Of a DNA stretch of 64,000 nt, positions 19,149 to 28,309 are shown in pieces. Position 1 is the first letter of the stretch, and every line of letters starts with the position of its first letter. Origin of the DNA: Candidatus Accumulibacter sp. ACC003 (lineage in GTDB: Bacteria > Pseudomonadota > Gammaproteobacteria > Burkholderiales > Rhodocyclaceae); NCBI RefSeq assembly GCF_907163085.1, contig NZ_CAJQTX010000001.1, forward strand, positions 124,001 to 188,000, in the 5' to 3' direction. The position numbers and the translations under genes are program-made. The notes under the pieces are model-generated. The model worked only from the letters and a program-made list of their open reading frames with translations. It was not told the DNA's origin and did not search any database.

Positions 19149-19934
19149 GTGCTCAAGGAATATATCGACGACGCCTGGTTGCCTATCCTCCGGCATAACC
19201 ACCTGGATAGTTTTGACGCGTTGTGGGAGCTTGACAAGGATAACTGGTTCGAACCGCCAAACTATCGAAGAGGTGGCTGGAGCGGTGTGGTCAGGACCAG
19301 TATCGCTCTTCCTGATGGGCAAATGGCCTGGGTTTTCGTCAAGCGACAGGAAAATCACTTCTTTCGCTCGTGGCGAAATTTCTTCAGGCCCACCGCCACT
19401 TTCGAGAGAGAGTTCAGAAATATTCTCAACTTTCGCAAGCTTGGCGTCCCGACGCTGGAACCGGTCTACTATTGTCAGAAGACCGTTGATGGCAAGGTGC
19501 GAGCCATTGTCGTTACGCGCGAGCTCACCGGTTATCGGCCTTTCGATGCCGAGTGTTACAGACCGATCAAGCAGGTCGACAAAGGCCGGCGCAGACAATT
19601 GGTGACCACCGTTGCGAGAACCCTGCGCGGCATGCACGACGCGCGACTGCAACACAACTGTCTGTATCTGAAACACATCTTCGTCAAGGAAGGACCTGGC
19701 GATGCGGTTGACGCGCGCCTGATCGATCTGGAAAAAGCCAAGTGGCGGCCGATCAGGTCGATCATTACGACCCGGGACTTGTATTCGCTGAGTCGCGGCG
19801 CTGACGGCTGGTCGCGGACCGATCGTCTGCGATTCTTCCTGGCCTATCGCGACGAAGCTCGTCTCGGCGTCGAATCAAAGAAACTCTTGCGGGCAATCGT
19901 TCGCCGATTGATTGCCAAGAAGCGCTCGTTCTGA
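19149..19934 (+). CDS. lipopolysaccharide kinase (Kdo/WaaP, InaA-like) family protein
   Basis: A 261-residue protein-kinase-fold protein of the Kdo/WaaP/InaA type, likely phosphorylating LPS core sugar or another surface component. Landmarks are WVFVKRQENHF (ATP-binding Lys), FEREFRNILNFRKLGVPTLEPVYY, the catalytic-loop region HDARLQHNCLYLKHIF and LIDLEKAKWRP (DFG-like Asp). The start is GTG 19149, with no strong ribosome site visible. It pairs with the upstream methyltransferase and shares its lower GC. Confidence 0.75.
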   Translation: MLKEYIDDAWLPILRHNHLDSFDALWELDKDNWFEPPNYRRGGWSGVVRTSIALPDGQMAWVFVKRQENHFFRSWRNFFRPTATFEREFRNILNFRKLGVPTLEPVYYCQKTVDGKVRAIVVTRELTGYRPFDAECYRPIKQVDKGRRRQLVTTVARTLRGMHDARLQHNCLYLKHIFVKEGPGDAVDARLIDLEKAKWRPIRSIITTRDLYSLSRGADGWSRTDRLRFFLAYRDEARLGVESKKLLRAIVRRLIAKKRSF

Positions 19935-20011
19935 TAGGGGCAGCGGCGGCAATTGCTGCGCGCGCAGGCGATTTTTCGGTGCTCGCGGCGCTCGGCGGCC
20001 GCCGGCACGCG

Positions 20012-21268
20012 TTATTCGCTGCTGCTGTTCAGCCAGCGCAGTGCGACGCTCAGGCCGGCGTTCAGGGTGTGCCGGTCGAAGCCGCCGGGTAGTTTGGTCA
20101 GCAGGCTGTCGCAGCACGCGGCGTCGTCGTTGTCGAAGCATTCCAGCAGCGCCAGGATCGCTCCCAGTAGACCGTCGTGCCGACGCAGCGCGTTGCCGAC
20201 TTCGCGCTCGACGGCGATCTGTTCGAGGATTTCTTCGATCGGCAGTCCCAGCGCCGACGGCATCATCGACAGGATGCCGGTGAGGAAGGCCAGGTCGGAG
20301 AGCTTGCGATCGCCGGGCTTGCCCTCTTCGACCAACAGTTCCATCATGCGCCCGCGCAAGGCAGCAACCTGCAGCAAGGGCGAACGCGTTGGGTCGCTGT
20401 GCTCGTTGCCGGGCGCCAGCAGCAGCAGCGACAGCCAGCGTTGCAGCTGCCGTCGCCCGAGCAGGGCGATGGCGTGCCGCAGCGAGGTCACCGGTTGCGC
20501 GGAGCGGTTGCCCAGGCGGCCGACCGAATTGACGATGCGCAGCAGGTTCAGCGTCAGTGCCGGTTCGTGTTTGAAAGCGTCTTCGATGACCGTGGTGTCG
20601 ACGTCGCGCCCGACCAGGTTGCACAGTTGAATCAGCGCCGCGTGCGAGGCCGACAGGCGGCGGCCGCTGACGATTTCGGCGTGCGCGAAGTAGCGGCCCT
20701 GGAACAGCGCGAAGCCGAGACTTCGGCATTTCTCCATCTGCGCCTGACTATCGACGCCCTGCGCCAGAAGCTTGAGCGGCAGCCGTCGGAGCGACCCTGC
20801 CAGGTCGTGGAGGCAGTTTTCGTCGCCCTTGGCAAGATCGATCTTGATGATGTCGACGATCGGCAGCAAGGGCCGGCTGCGGTCGTCGATCCCCTGGTAG
20901 TTGGTCAGCGCCAGCGAGTAGCCGCGCTCGACGAGAGTCGCGCAGCGCGCCAGCGTCACCTTGTCGGGAACGCTGTCGAGCAAGAGCTCAAGGACGACAT
21001 TTTTCTGCGGCAGTAGCTCGATTGCCTCGTGCTGCAGAAAAACGGGGTCGATGCCGATGAACGCGCAGGTGTTGCCCAGCGCACCGTGCAGCCCGAGTTC
21101 GGAATACGCCGCGCATAGCGGCGCGCCAGCTCCGCGGTTGCTGTGCTCGCTGTCGTCGGTGAGCGCTTCGCCGCTGTGGAACGACAACTGGTAGCCGGCC
21201 AGTTCCTGCTGCCGGTCAAGAATCGGCTGCCGGAAGAGGAAGGCGTTGCGGAGCGATTGATCGGTCAT
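20012..21268 (-). CDS. EAL-like/HDOD signalling protein (YuxH type)
   Basis: A 418-residue two-domain signalling protein. The N-terminal part (about 1-200) is a degenerate EAL phosphodiesterase fold: FLFRQPILDRQQELAGYQL opens it, but the EAL signature is replaced by VVLELLLDSV, so catalysis is unlikely. The C-terminal part (about 205-400) is an HDOD domain (IEDAFKHEPALTLNLLRIVNS, HAIALLGRRQLQRWLSLLLLAP). ATG 21268 (MTDQSLRNAF) is preferred; the longer frame to 21358 runs through the 18-bp tandem repeat. Confidence 0.8.
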   Translation of the reverse strand: MTDQSLRNAFLFRQPILDRQQELAGYQLSFHSGEALTDDSEHSNRGAGAPLCAAYSELGLHGALGNTCAFIGIDPVFLQHEAIELLPQKNVVLELLLDSVPDKVTLARCATLVERGYSLALTNYQGIDDRSRPLLPIVDIIKIDLAKGDENCLHDLAGSLRRLPLKLLAQGVDSQAQMEKCRSLGFALFQGRYFAHAEIVSGRRLSASHAALIQLCNLVGRDVDTTVIEDAFKHEPALTLNLLRIVNSVGRLGNRSAQPVTSLRHAIALLGRRQLQRWLSLLLLAPGNEHSDPTRSPLLQVAALRGRMMELLVEEGKPGDRKLSDLAFLTGILSMMPSALGLPIEEILEQIAVEREVGNALRRHDGLLGAILALLECFDNDDAACCDSLLTKLPGGFDRHTLNAGLSVALRWLNSSSE

Positions 21269-21302
21269 TGAAGATGCTTTCTTGCGGCCTGGCGCGGCGG
21301 CT

Positions 21303-21338
21303 GATCGCCTCGCAGCGGATGATCGCCTCGCAGCGGAT
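21303..21338. repeat. 18-bp tandem duplication
   Basis: Two perfect head-to-tail copies of GATCGCCTCGCAGCGGAT just upstream of the HDOD gene start. It is probably replication slippage; it could alter the leader of the minus-strand gene. Confidence 0.7.
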
Positions 21339-21448
21339 GAATGGAAGTGCCGCAGCAAGTGCTTCGGGGTCTGCTCGGGCTACCGACGACCGGGCCAGAG
21401 GCGGACGGGAAGCGTCTGCGGGCAGTGCTGCTGTCAGCCTTGAATCTT

Positions 21449-21517
21449 ACCGTGAAAGCCGCGTTCGCGACTCACGAATCTCCCTATTTGGAGCTGCGGG
21501 AGAAGGCCCAGCGCGGT
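21449..21517 (+). repeat. dispersed intergenic repeat, copy 2
   Basis: Same element as 7082-7150: GTGAAAGCCGCGTTCGCGACTCACGAATCTCCCT, then a variable 8-10 bases and CTGCGGGAGAAGG. Here the palindromic core is imperfect. It lies between the HDOD and SUMF1 genes in non-coding DNA. Confidence 0.55.
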
Positions 21518-21643
21518 CAACGCGGCAAGCGCGGTGTTGCCGACGGTGGGGCGATGAATCGGGCTCCCGCCCGGGAGCTGCGGCGAGCGTCGGTGGGAGC
21601 CGATTGATCGGGCGATTTCTGCCTGACCGTCGTCGCGCCGTGT

Positions 21644-22465
21644 TCAGCGATTTCCCAGCGCGATGCGGAAACCGGTGCTACGCGGCCGGTAAGCGGGTTC
21701 GATTCGGCTGCGGTTCGCGGAGCGCGCGTAGCGGCTGGGGTCGCTCCAGGTGCCACCGCGGAGTACTCGCTGTTTGCCGTGTTTGGGGCCGAGCGGGTCG
21801 AGCTGCGGTTTTGTCGGATAATCGGCGTACCAGTCGCTACACCACTCCCAGACGTTGCCGTGCATCTCGTGCAGGCCCCATGGGTTGGCGGGCAGCGAGC
21901 CGGCCGCGACCGTACGCTGGCGATGGCGGCCCTTTTCGCCGTCGGCGTAGGGGTAGCCGCCGTGGTAGTTCACCGCTTCGGAAGTGATCTGCTCGCCGAA
22001 GGCGAAGGGCGTGCTGGTGCCGGCGCGGCACGCGTACTCCCATTCGGCCTCGCTCGGTAGGCGCGCTGGCAGGCCAGGTAGCCGCCTGTTGAGCTCGGCG
22101 ATGAAGCCCTGAGCGTCGTGCCAGCTGACGTTCTCGACCGGATTGTCGGGATGATCCTGAAAATGGCTGGGGTTGACCGGCCAGACCGCCAGCCAGAAGG
22201 CCTGCGTGCACGCCGTGTCGGCGAGCCAGAAGCCACGGCTGAGCCGCACCTCATGCGGCAGCTCGGCGCTGCCACGCGCCAGTTCGGCGACCGGCGAACC
22301 CATCACGAAACGCCCCGGCGGAATCCAGCGAAAAACCTGCCGCGCCTTGTCGACGGCCAGCACCAGCGAGTGTCCAAAGGTATCCTCGAGCACCTCGCTG
22401 GCCCAGGGCACGGGGAAGGGGTCGGCAATCGCTGCTTCGGCATTTTCGGGGCTGGGGTCTGACAT
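21644..22465 (-). CDS. SUMF1/formylglycine-generating-enzyme-like protein
   Basis: A 273-residue FGE-sulfatase (SUMF1) domain protein. Landmarks are FRWIPPGRFVMGSPVAE, VRLSRGFWLADTACTQAFW, PVENVSWHDAQGFIAELN, ARLPSEAEWEYACRAGTSTPF, NPWGLHEMHGNVWEWCSDWY and RVLRGGTWSDPSRYARSANR. The paired active-site cysteines of true sulfatase activators are not evident, so it may be an SUMF1-fold protein of other function. ATG 22465 (MSDPSPENA) is chosen; the frame stays open to 22783, but that part is Arg-rich and not family-like. Confidence 0.85.
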   Translation of the reverse strand: MSDPSPENAEAAIADPFPVPWASEVLEDTFGHSLVLAVDKARQVFRWIPPGRFVMGSPVAELARGSAELPHEVRLSRGFWLADTACTQAFWLAVWPVNPSHFQDHPDNPVENVSWHDAQGFIAELNRRLPGLPARLPSEAEWEYACRAGTSTPFAFGEQITSEAVNYHGGYPYADGEKGRHRQRTVAAGSLPANPWGLHEMHGNVWEWCSDWYADYPTKPQLDPLGPKHGKQRVLRGGTWSDPSRYARSANRSRIEPAYRPRSTGFRIALGNR

Positions 22466-23034
22466 CGTGGGCTTTCGCAGAGCGGTCGGCTGGAGGACCG
22501 GTGTAAGTGACTCGCGCGCTGTGCGTCGCCATTGGCAGGGAGCGGCGTGTTTCTGAAGTATCGTTGCGGGCGCTGAAAACCCGTCACGGCGGCAAATATA
22601 CCGCGAACAAGGTTTATCGATGTATCGTTTTCGCCATGCCCGCTCGCCGTCCAGCGCGCACGCACTCTTTCGCCGCTGCTCACTCTGCGCCTGCGCATGC
22701 GGTGGCGGCCCGGTGTTTCGGCGTGCAGCGGCCGTGGCCTGCGCGCCGCATCGTTGCCGTCGGCGTGCGGAGTTTGTAAGCATTGGCCGTGCTCTGCGAC
22801 AGATGCGGTAATCTCGGTCATGCGCGGCCGCCGGGAGCTTATCCAGCGCTCGCCGGGCCAGGCAAAGACGAGGCCAGGTCGCTGAAGAGACACGTCAAGC
22901 TCGCGAAGCAGGCCGCTTACGGGTCGGCGGAAAGGCCGGGAGGATCATTGGATGGCGGCGAGTGCTACGTTCACCGGCGGTGGCTTGCGCCAGCGCGCGG
23001 CGTGTAATGAATTACGATGCAACGGAGACAGCAC
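22466..23034. other. gene-free region upstream of SUMF1 and the zinc-finger gene
   Basis: A 569-bp divergent gap. Apart from AT-richer DNA around 22590-22640, which may hold promoters for the SUMF1 gene, no gene, repeat or RNA could be supported. Confidence 0.4.
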
Positions 23035-23232
23035 ATGCTGACTTGTCGAGAGGTGACCCAACTGTTGTCGCAAGCACACGACCGACCGTTAAGCGTCCTC
23101 GAGCGCTTACGCTTGCAGCTGCATCTGGCGTTCTGCAAGGGCTGTGCGAACTTCAAAAAGCAAATGCAGTATCTGCATGCCGCGTGTCGATTGTTTGCCG
23201 CGCCGTCATCGGCGAAAGACCGTGAGGATTAG
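23035..23232 (+). CDS. small zf-HC2/anti-sigma-like zinc-finger protein
   Basis: A 65-residue protein with the pattern C-x(27)-H-x3-C-x2-C (MLTCREVTQLL ... LHLAFCKGCANF), matching the zf-HC2 fold of zinc-binding anti-sigma proteins. ATG 23035 has GGAGA 7 bases upstream. There is no membrane segment and no adjacent sigma factor gene. It is followed 86 bp later by the glycosyltransferase gene. Confidence 0.65.
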   Translation: MLTCREVTQLLSQAHDRPLSVLERLRLQLHLAFCKGCANFKKQMQYLHAACRLFAAPSSAKDRED

Positions 23233-23318
23233 TCGTCCGTGTGCGCCGCGCCGTCCCCAAGCCAGGGCTCGCACTTCCCTGCCAGATCGATGCGCTCCTT
23301 GCGTTTGACCGGCAAAGC

Positions 23319-24065
23319 ATGGCCGCCAAGCGCGTGAAAGCTGCCCTGGAGCCCGTGCAAAACTCGCCTGCAGCGCCGTTTCTTTCGCTGATTCTGCCGG
23401 TGCTGAACGAGGCGGCGACGCTGACCGCGCAGCTTGCGGCGCTGCAGCCGCTGCGCGCGCGTGGTGCCGAGGTGCTGGTCGTCGACGGCGGCAGCGCCGA
23501 CGGTACGGCGGAGCTGGCGCAAGCCGTTGTTGACCGGCTGCTCGCTTCGCCAGCTGGTCGTGCGCTGCAGATGAACGCTGGCGCGAGTGTCAGTCAGGGG
23601 CAGTTCCTGCTCTTTCTGCACGCCGATACGACGCTGCCGCCAGCGGCCGACGAGCTGATCCGGCAGGCGGCCGCGGCCGGCGCCGCGTGGGGACGCTTCG
23701 ATGTGCGCATCGATGGTCGCCAGCGCCTGCTGCGCGTCGTCGAGCGAATGATGAACTGGCGCTCGCGGCTGACCGGGGTGGCCACCGGCGACCAGGCGAT
23801 CTTCGTTCGCCGCGATCTCTTCTGCGCCGTCGGCGGCTATCCCGAGCTGCCGCTGATGGAGGACATCGCCTTGTCGAAGCGGCTCAGGCAGATCGCGCCG
23901 CCGGCGTGTCTGCGCGAACGCGTGCTCACTTCGGGGCGACGCTGGGAGAAGCACGGGGTTCTGCGCACCATCCTGCTGATGTGGCGACTGCGGGCGAGCT
24001 ATTTTCTGGGAGCCGACCCGCAAGGCCTGGCGGTTCGCTATGGCTATCTTCCGCGCCCGCGCTGA
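23319..24065 (+). CDS. family 2 glycosyltransferase, TIGR04283-like
   Basis: A GT-A fold glycosyltransferase of about 248 residues. It shows FLSLILPVLNEAATL, VLVVDGGSADGTAELA (nucleotide-sugar Asp), LFLHADTTLPP (DxD-like) and the later GVATGDQAIFVRRDLFCAVGGYPELPLMED. The pattern fits the TIGR04283 group. The start is uncertain: ATG 23319 is used; GTG 23241 would add 26 residues. It overlaps the next gene by 26 bp, and TIGR04283/TIGR04282 genes commonly travel together. Confidence 0.8.
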   Translation: MAAKRVKAALEPVQNSPAAPFLSLILPVLNEAATLTAQLAALQPLRARGAEVLVVDGGSADGTAELAQAVVDRLLASPAGRALQMNAGASVSQGQFLLFLHADTTLPPAADELIRQAAAAGAAWGRFDVRIDGRQRLLRVVERMMNWRSRLTGVATGDQAIFVRRDLFCAVGGYPELPLMEDIALSKRLRQIAPPACLRERVLTSGRRWEKHGVLRTILLMWRLRASYFLGADPQGLAVRYGYLPRPR

Positions 24066-24750
24066 GGCGCTCGCGGTGGCCGTTTTCGCGCGTGCGCCGC
24101 GGGCCGGCGCCGCCAAGACTCGTCTGATTCCTGCCCTCGGTGCTGCTGGCGCCGCGCGTCTGCAGCGGCGGTTGACGCTGCACGCGCTGCACGTCGCCCA
24201 GCGCGCGGCACTCGGCCGCGTCACGCTGTGGGCAGCGCCTGACGCCAGCCAGCGCTTCTTTCGGGCGCTGCGGCGGCGCTGCAGCGTTGCCGGTGTTGGC
24301 AGCTTCGAAATTCGCAGCCAGTTCGGAGACGAACTTGGTCAGCGCATGGCCAGTGCATTCGCGGCGCAGGGCGGGCCCTTGCTGCTGATCGGCAGCGACT
24401 GTCCGGCACTGACCGCGGCGCATCTGGCGGCTGCCGGCAGCGCGCTGCTCGACGCGGGCGACGGCGGCAAGGACGCCGTCTTCATTCCGGCCGACGACGG
24501 CGGCTACGTCCTGGTCGGCTTGCGTCACCCACAGCCAGAGCTGTTCGCCGGCATCGCCTGGGGCACCGAGCAGGTCATGGCGCAGACCCGGCAACGCCTG
24601 GCGCAGCAGCGTCTGCGCTGGGCCGAACTGCCGACGCTGTGGGACGTCGATCGGCCGGCCGATCTGGCGCGTCTGGCGACGCTTGCGGCTTTTTCGGAAT
24701 ACGCCAGCGCTGGCTGCTGCGAGGATTTGGCGCAGCCAGCTGACGAATGA
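24040..24750 (+). CDS. TIGR04282/DUF2064 glycosyltransferase-like protein
   Basis: A 236-residue DUF2064 protein with a nucleotidyltransferase-like GT-A fold: VAVFARAPRAGAAKTRLIPALG (phosphate-binding loop), LLIGSDCPALTAAHL, FIPADDGGYVLVGLR and LPTLWDVDRPADLARL. It overlaps the preceding glycosyltransferase, implying a shared pathway. The product sugar is not predictable. Confidence 0.85.
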   Translation: MAIFRARAEALAVAVFARAPRAGAAKTRLIPALGAAGAARLQRRLTLHALHVAQRAALGRVTLWAAPDASQRFFRALRRRCSVAGVGSFEIRSQFGDELGQRMASAFAAQGGPLLLIGSDCPALTAAHLAAAGSALLDAGDGGKDAVFIPADDGGYVLVGLRHPQPELFAGIAWGTEQVMAQTRQRLAQQRLRWAELPTLWDVDRPADLARLATLAAFSEYASAGCCEDLAQPADE

Positions 24751-24847
24751 ACAAGAACCGCGGTCGGCAACGCCGCCGCGGGTCTGCCGCCAGTCGACCA
24801 AGGCGGACGCCAGCCGCTGTGCACACCGGCGCCCACCCCGATGTTGG

Positions 24848-25750
24848 CTACAGCGTTTGCTGAATTCCGGCCAGCACCCAGCCACCCTGGCCGTCGCGCG
24901 GCTTGAGCAGGTGCCATACCTCGTCTATCGCCTCCGCGGTGTCGCTGTCTTCGCGCAGCAAACCGGTGAAACGGACGCTGACGACGTAGCGGTTTTGTTC
25001 TTCAGCAACGTCGAGGACCGCCGCATCGATGGTCACCACGTCGGTTTCCTGCACGGCGCCGCCGCGTTCGCTGATCGCCATTCGGATCTCGGCAAACATC
25101 TCGGGCGTCGTGAATTCGCGAATGTCGTCCAGGTTGCCAGCATCGTTGGCGGCTTGCAGGCGGATGAAGCTGACTTTCGCGTTGCGGACGAAGCCGGCGG
25201 TGTCGAAATCGGCGGGGATGCTGCCGCTCGCGGTAGCCGGTGCGGCGGCGGCGGCGGCCGGTGTGGCAGCAGCGGCAAGGCCGGAGGCCGCCGGCATCAT
25301 CGGTTCGTCGATGCGCCGTGCCAAGGGTGCGTGCTCGTTAGCTGCCGCGGCGTACTGCATGCCGCCCGCGCTGGCCATCGCCGGTTGTCGGGCAGCGGCA
25401 CGGCGGCGCATGACGAAGCCGATCACCGCTATCGCCGCGACGACCAGCAGGCCGATCATCAGCATCGAGCCGAGTTCTTCACCCAAGCCGAGGTGTGAAG
25501 CCAGCGCCGCCAGTCCGAGGCCAGCGGCGAGGCCGGCGAGCGGGCCCATCCACGAACGCTTGGGCTGCGCTGCTGCGGCCCCCGGCGTTGTCGCCGGGGC
25601 CGATGTCGGCGCGGCGGCCTTGTTGGCCGTGACGTTTTCGCGCTGCATGCCGGACGACTTGCCGGCGCCGAGGCGCTTGCTGGCGGCGTCGGCGTCGCCG
25701 CTGAGCAGCGCGAAGCCGAGAGCGAGGACGGCGAGTGAGAGGGTTTTCAT
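24848..25750 (-). CDS. Tim44-like domain protein with signal/membrane segments
   Basis: A 300-residue membrane-associated protein. An N-terminal signal (MKTLSLAVLALGFALLSGDADA) is followed by an Ala-rich linker. A transmembrane hairpin lies around residues 70-120 (WMGPLAGLAAGLGLAALASHLG; MLMIGLLVVAAIAVIGFVM). The C-terminal Tim44-like domain (about 185-300) shows FVRNAKVSFIRLQAANDAGNLDDIREFTTPEMF. ATG 25750 is chosen with GGAG 10 bases upstream; the longer frame to 25789 lacks the signal start. Its function in bacteria is not established. Confidence 0.8.
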   Translation of the reverse strand: MKTLSLAVLALGFALLSGDADAASKRLGAGKSSGMQRENVTANKAAAPTSAPATTPGAAAAQPKRSWMGPLAGLAAGLGLAALASHLGLGEELGSMLMIGLLVVAAIAVIGFVMRRRAAARQPAMASAGGMQYAAAANEHAPLARRIDEPMMPAASGLAAAATPAAAAAAPATASGSIPADFDTAGFVRNAKVSFIRLQAANDAGNLDDIREFTTPEMFAEIRMAISERGGAVQETDVVTIDAAVLDVAEEQNRYVVSVRFTGLLREDSDTAEAIDEVWHLLKPRDGQGGWVLAGIQQTL

Positions 25751-25886
25751 GCGGGTCTCCTGCACATACGAGTTGAGAGAGCGCAACAATAAAGGCGGGC
25801 TGCTACCGTGAAAAGCAGAATTATGGACGACAATACTTCCAGAAAACTGGATGTATTGCCGGATTCTCGTCAGCGCTTGCCGGGGT

Positions 25887-26894
25887 TCAGCTAGTGGTCT
25901 TTGGTGACCGCGAACGGCCGCGCGACCGTTGCGTCGTGGTCATCGGCGTTTGTTGCGGATCGCCAGCGCCGCCGGCAAGGGGCGCCCGCGTGCTGCCGCC
26001 AAACACCTCGGCGCGGGCGACCTTGATGATGGCCACGATCGCCGGGTGCGTCAGACGACGCTCGGTGGTAATCGCAAACAGCTGTTCGGCGATCGAGTCG
26101 ATCCGGCCGACGGCCTGAACGCGATACTGCTCGGTGACGTAGCCGGCGATTGCCGTCGGCGCGACGAACAGGCCGGCGCCGGCCTGGCCGAAGGACTTGA
26201 GCAGCGCGCTGTCGTCGAATTCGCCGACGATGCGTGGGTGCAGTCGCCGGGTTTCGAACCATTGTTCGAGCCGTACACGGATAGCGACGTCGTCGCCCGG
26301 CATCAGAAAGGGTGCACCGTCGAGCAGCGCCGGGAAAGCGCCACGCAGCGACTGCAGCAGCGTTGCGGTTCCGAAAACTGTCAGATCGCTGTCACCGAGC
26401 GGGTGGCTGTGGCCGCGCACATTCAGATTGGTCGGCATCGGCCGGTCGGCGATGACCATGTCGAGACGATGCACGGCGAGGTCCCCGAGCAGCGCCGTCA
26501 GGCGCCCCTCGCGACAGACCAGGCGTACCGCTTCGGGCAGGTGCAGGACCGGTTCGACCAGGCGATAGGCGACCGATTTCGGCACCGAGTCGGCAATACC
26601 GACGGCGAAGCGCAGCGTCTTCGTCGCCGTCTGGTCACGCGCCACGTCGAGCAGTTCGTCGCCGAGCGCGAAGATCTCCTCGGCGTAGCTCAGGATGCGT
26701 CGGCCGCCGTCGGTCAGTTCGAGGCCGCGGCCGGCGCGGCGAAACAACTCGACCTCCAGCGCCTCTTCAAGCTCACGCAACTGGCCGCTGATCGCCTGCG
26801 GCGTCAAGTGCAGCTGCTCGCAGGCGCGGGCAATCGAGCCGCACCTGGCGACCATCCAGAAGTACCGCAGATGCTTGTAGTTGAGTGCGGCCAT
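25887..26894 (-). CDS. LysR-family regulator, NhaR-like
   Basis: A 335-residue LysR regulator. The N-terminal HTH reads LNYKHLRYFWMVARCGSIARACEQLHLTPQAISGQLRELEE, very close to NhaR proteins. The effector domain runs from about 95 to 300, and the tail after 300 is a basic, low-complexity extension (TTQRSRGRSRSPKTTS). NhaR activates sodium/proton antiport genes in enterobacteria; no antiporter gene is nearby, so the target is open. It is divergent from the HPF gene across an AT-rich 271-bp gap. Confidence 0.85.
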   Translation of the reverse strand: MAALNYKHLRYFWMVARCGSIARACEQLHLTPQAISGQLRELEEALEVELFRRAGRGLELTDGGRRILSYAEEIFALGDELLDVARDQTATKTLRFAVGIADSVPKSVAYRLVEPVLHLPEAVRLVCREGRLTALLGDLAVHRLDMVIADRPMPTNLNVRGHSHPLGDSDLTVFGTATLLQSLRGAFPALLDGAPFLMPGDDVAIRVRLEQWFETRRLHPRIVGEFDDSALLKSFGQAGAGLFVAPTAIAGYVTEQYRVQAVGRIDSIAEQLFAITTERRLTHPAIVAIIKVARAEVFGGSTRAPLAGGAGDPQQTPMTTTQRSRGRSRSPKTTS

Positions 26895-27165
26895 GATTCT
26901 GAAAGTATCAAAAAAAACTGAATAGAAGATAAAGTATATGCGATTTGTCGGATGTCTTGGTGTGTCCTAGACTGGCGCTTCGGCTTCGGCGATTGCCGGC
27001 CGGGAACGGACCCGATTGCAGCGGATTTTCGCTGGTCTTCAAGGCGCGACAACGCGCGCCTGAGCGAGCCCTGTAAGGCTTGTTGCCACCGCGAAGACCG
27101 GCGAAAAGACCAGCAAGATGGTCTGCCATGTGACAAAAGTCGCCTTAACTCAGAGGAGAAAACTC

Positions 27166-27555
27166 ATGCAGGTCCTTACCCAGGCCAGAGGCTTCGATCT
27201 CACGGCGAGCGTTCGCGAACACATTGAGCGGCGTCTGCATTTCGCGTTCGATCGGGCGCGTCACCGCGTCAACCGTATCTCCGTCATGCTTTCCGACGTC
27301 AACGGGCCGCGCGGCGGCGAGGACAAGCGTTGCCGCATCCAGGTGAGCGTTGCCGGTGCGGCCGACGTACTGATTGACGATTGCCAGAGCGACCTCAACG
27401 TTGCCATCGACCGGGCGGTCGATCGCGCCGGACGAACTGTCGCGCGCCGACTCGCCCGGCGACGCGAGCATCCGCACGGCGTCTCTGCCGATCGTCGCAG
27501 CGAGCTCGCACCGACCGTCGCGGCAGACGAAGTCGCCGGCCAGGAACTGCCGTAG
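27166..27555 (+). CDS. HPF/RaiA-family ribosome-associated protein
   Basis: A 129-residue protein of the hibernation-promoting/RaiA family, which binds the 30S subunit in stationary phase or stress. It shows FDLTASVREHIERRLHFAFDR, RISVMLSDVNGPRGGEDKRCRI and DDCQSDLNVAIDRAVDRAGR. The family's typical C-terminal dimerisation domain of long HPF is absent. ATG 27166 has AGAGGAG 8 bases upstream. The YccA gene follows by 32 bp. Confidence 0.8.
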   Translation: MQVLTQARGFDLTASVREHIERRLHFAFDRARHRVNRISVMLSDVNGPRGGEDKRCRIQVSVAGAADVLIDDCQSDLNVAIDRAVDRAGRTVARRLARRREHPHGVSADRRSELAPTVAADEVAGQELP

Positions 27556-27587
27556 CTTTGCCAACTGATCAATCAAAGGAGTACGCA

Positions 27588-28265
27588 ATGAATACCTTCA
27601 ACCAGCAGCCGACGGCGCCCATCGAGCAGGCAGCGTCGGCACTCGCCACCAACACGGTGATCCGCAACACCTATCTGCTGCTGTCGATGACCCTGCTGTT
27701 TTCGGCGCTGACCGCCGGTGCCGCGGTGGCGCTGAAGTTGCCGCATCCGGGCCTGATCGTCACCCTGGTCGGTTACTTCGGTCTCCTGTTCCTCACCAAC
27801 CGCCTCAAGAACAGCGGCTGGGGAGTCGCGTCGGTGTTCGCCCTGACCGGTTTCATGGGTTACACCCTGGGGCCGATCGTCGGTCACTACCTCGGACTGC
27901 CCAATGGCGGCCAGACGGTGATGATGGCCATGGCCGGCACGGCCGCGATCTTCCTGTCGCTGTCGGGCTACGCGCTGACCACCCGCAAGGACTTCAGCTT
28001 CATGGGCGGTTTCCTGATGGTCGGCATGGTGCTCGCGTTTCTCACCGGGCTGGCGGCGATCTTCTTCGAAATTCCGGCGCTGTCGCTGACCGTTTCGGCG
28101 GCCTTCGTGCTGCTGATGTCGGGTCTGATCCTCTACGAGACGTCGAACATCATCCACGGTGGCGAAACCAACTACGTGATGGCCACGGTGACCTTGTTCG
28201 TCGCCATCTTCAACCTCTTTACCAGTCTGCTGCACTTGCTGGGCTTCATGAACAGCAGCGACTGA
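27588..28265 (+). CDS. Bax inhibitor-1/YccA family membrane protein
   Basis: A 225-residue integral inner-membrane protein with seven hydrophobic helices from about residue 28 to 220. BI-1 landmarks are NTYLLLSMTLLFSALTAGAA, the LKNSGWGVASVFALTGFMGY region and the C-terminal NYVMATVTLFVAIFNLFTSL. It resembles YccA, an FtsH modulator. AAAGGAG precedes the ATG at 27588. It is likely co-transcribed with the HPF gene. Confidence 0.92.
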   Translation: MNTFNQQPTAPIEQAASALATNTVIRNTYLLLSMTLLFSALTAGAAVALKLPHPGLIVTLVGYFGLLFLTNRLKNSGWGVASVFALTGFMGYTLGPIVGHYLGLPNGGQTVMMAMAGTAAIFLSLSGYALTTRKDFSFMGGFLMVGMVLAFLTGLAAIFFEIPALSLTVSAAFVLLMSGLILYETSNIIHGGETNYVMATVTLFVAIFNLFTSLLHLLGFMNSSD

Positions 28266-28275
28266 CGAGCGCAAG

Positions 28276-28294
28276 CGGCGCCCTCGTGGCGCCG
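28276..28294 (+). terminator. GC hairpin after yccA-like gene
   Basis: CGGCGCC-CTCGT-GGCGCCG, a perfect 7-bp stem 11 bp after the stop codon. There is no U-tract, so this is a possible weak terminator or transcript end. Confidence 0.4.
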
Positions 28295-28309
28295 TTCGTC
28301 GCTGATTTG

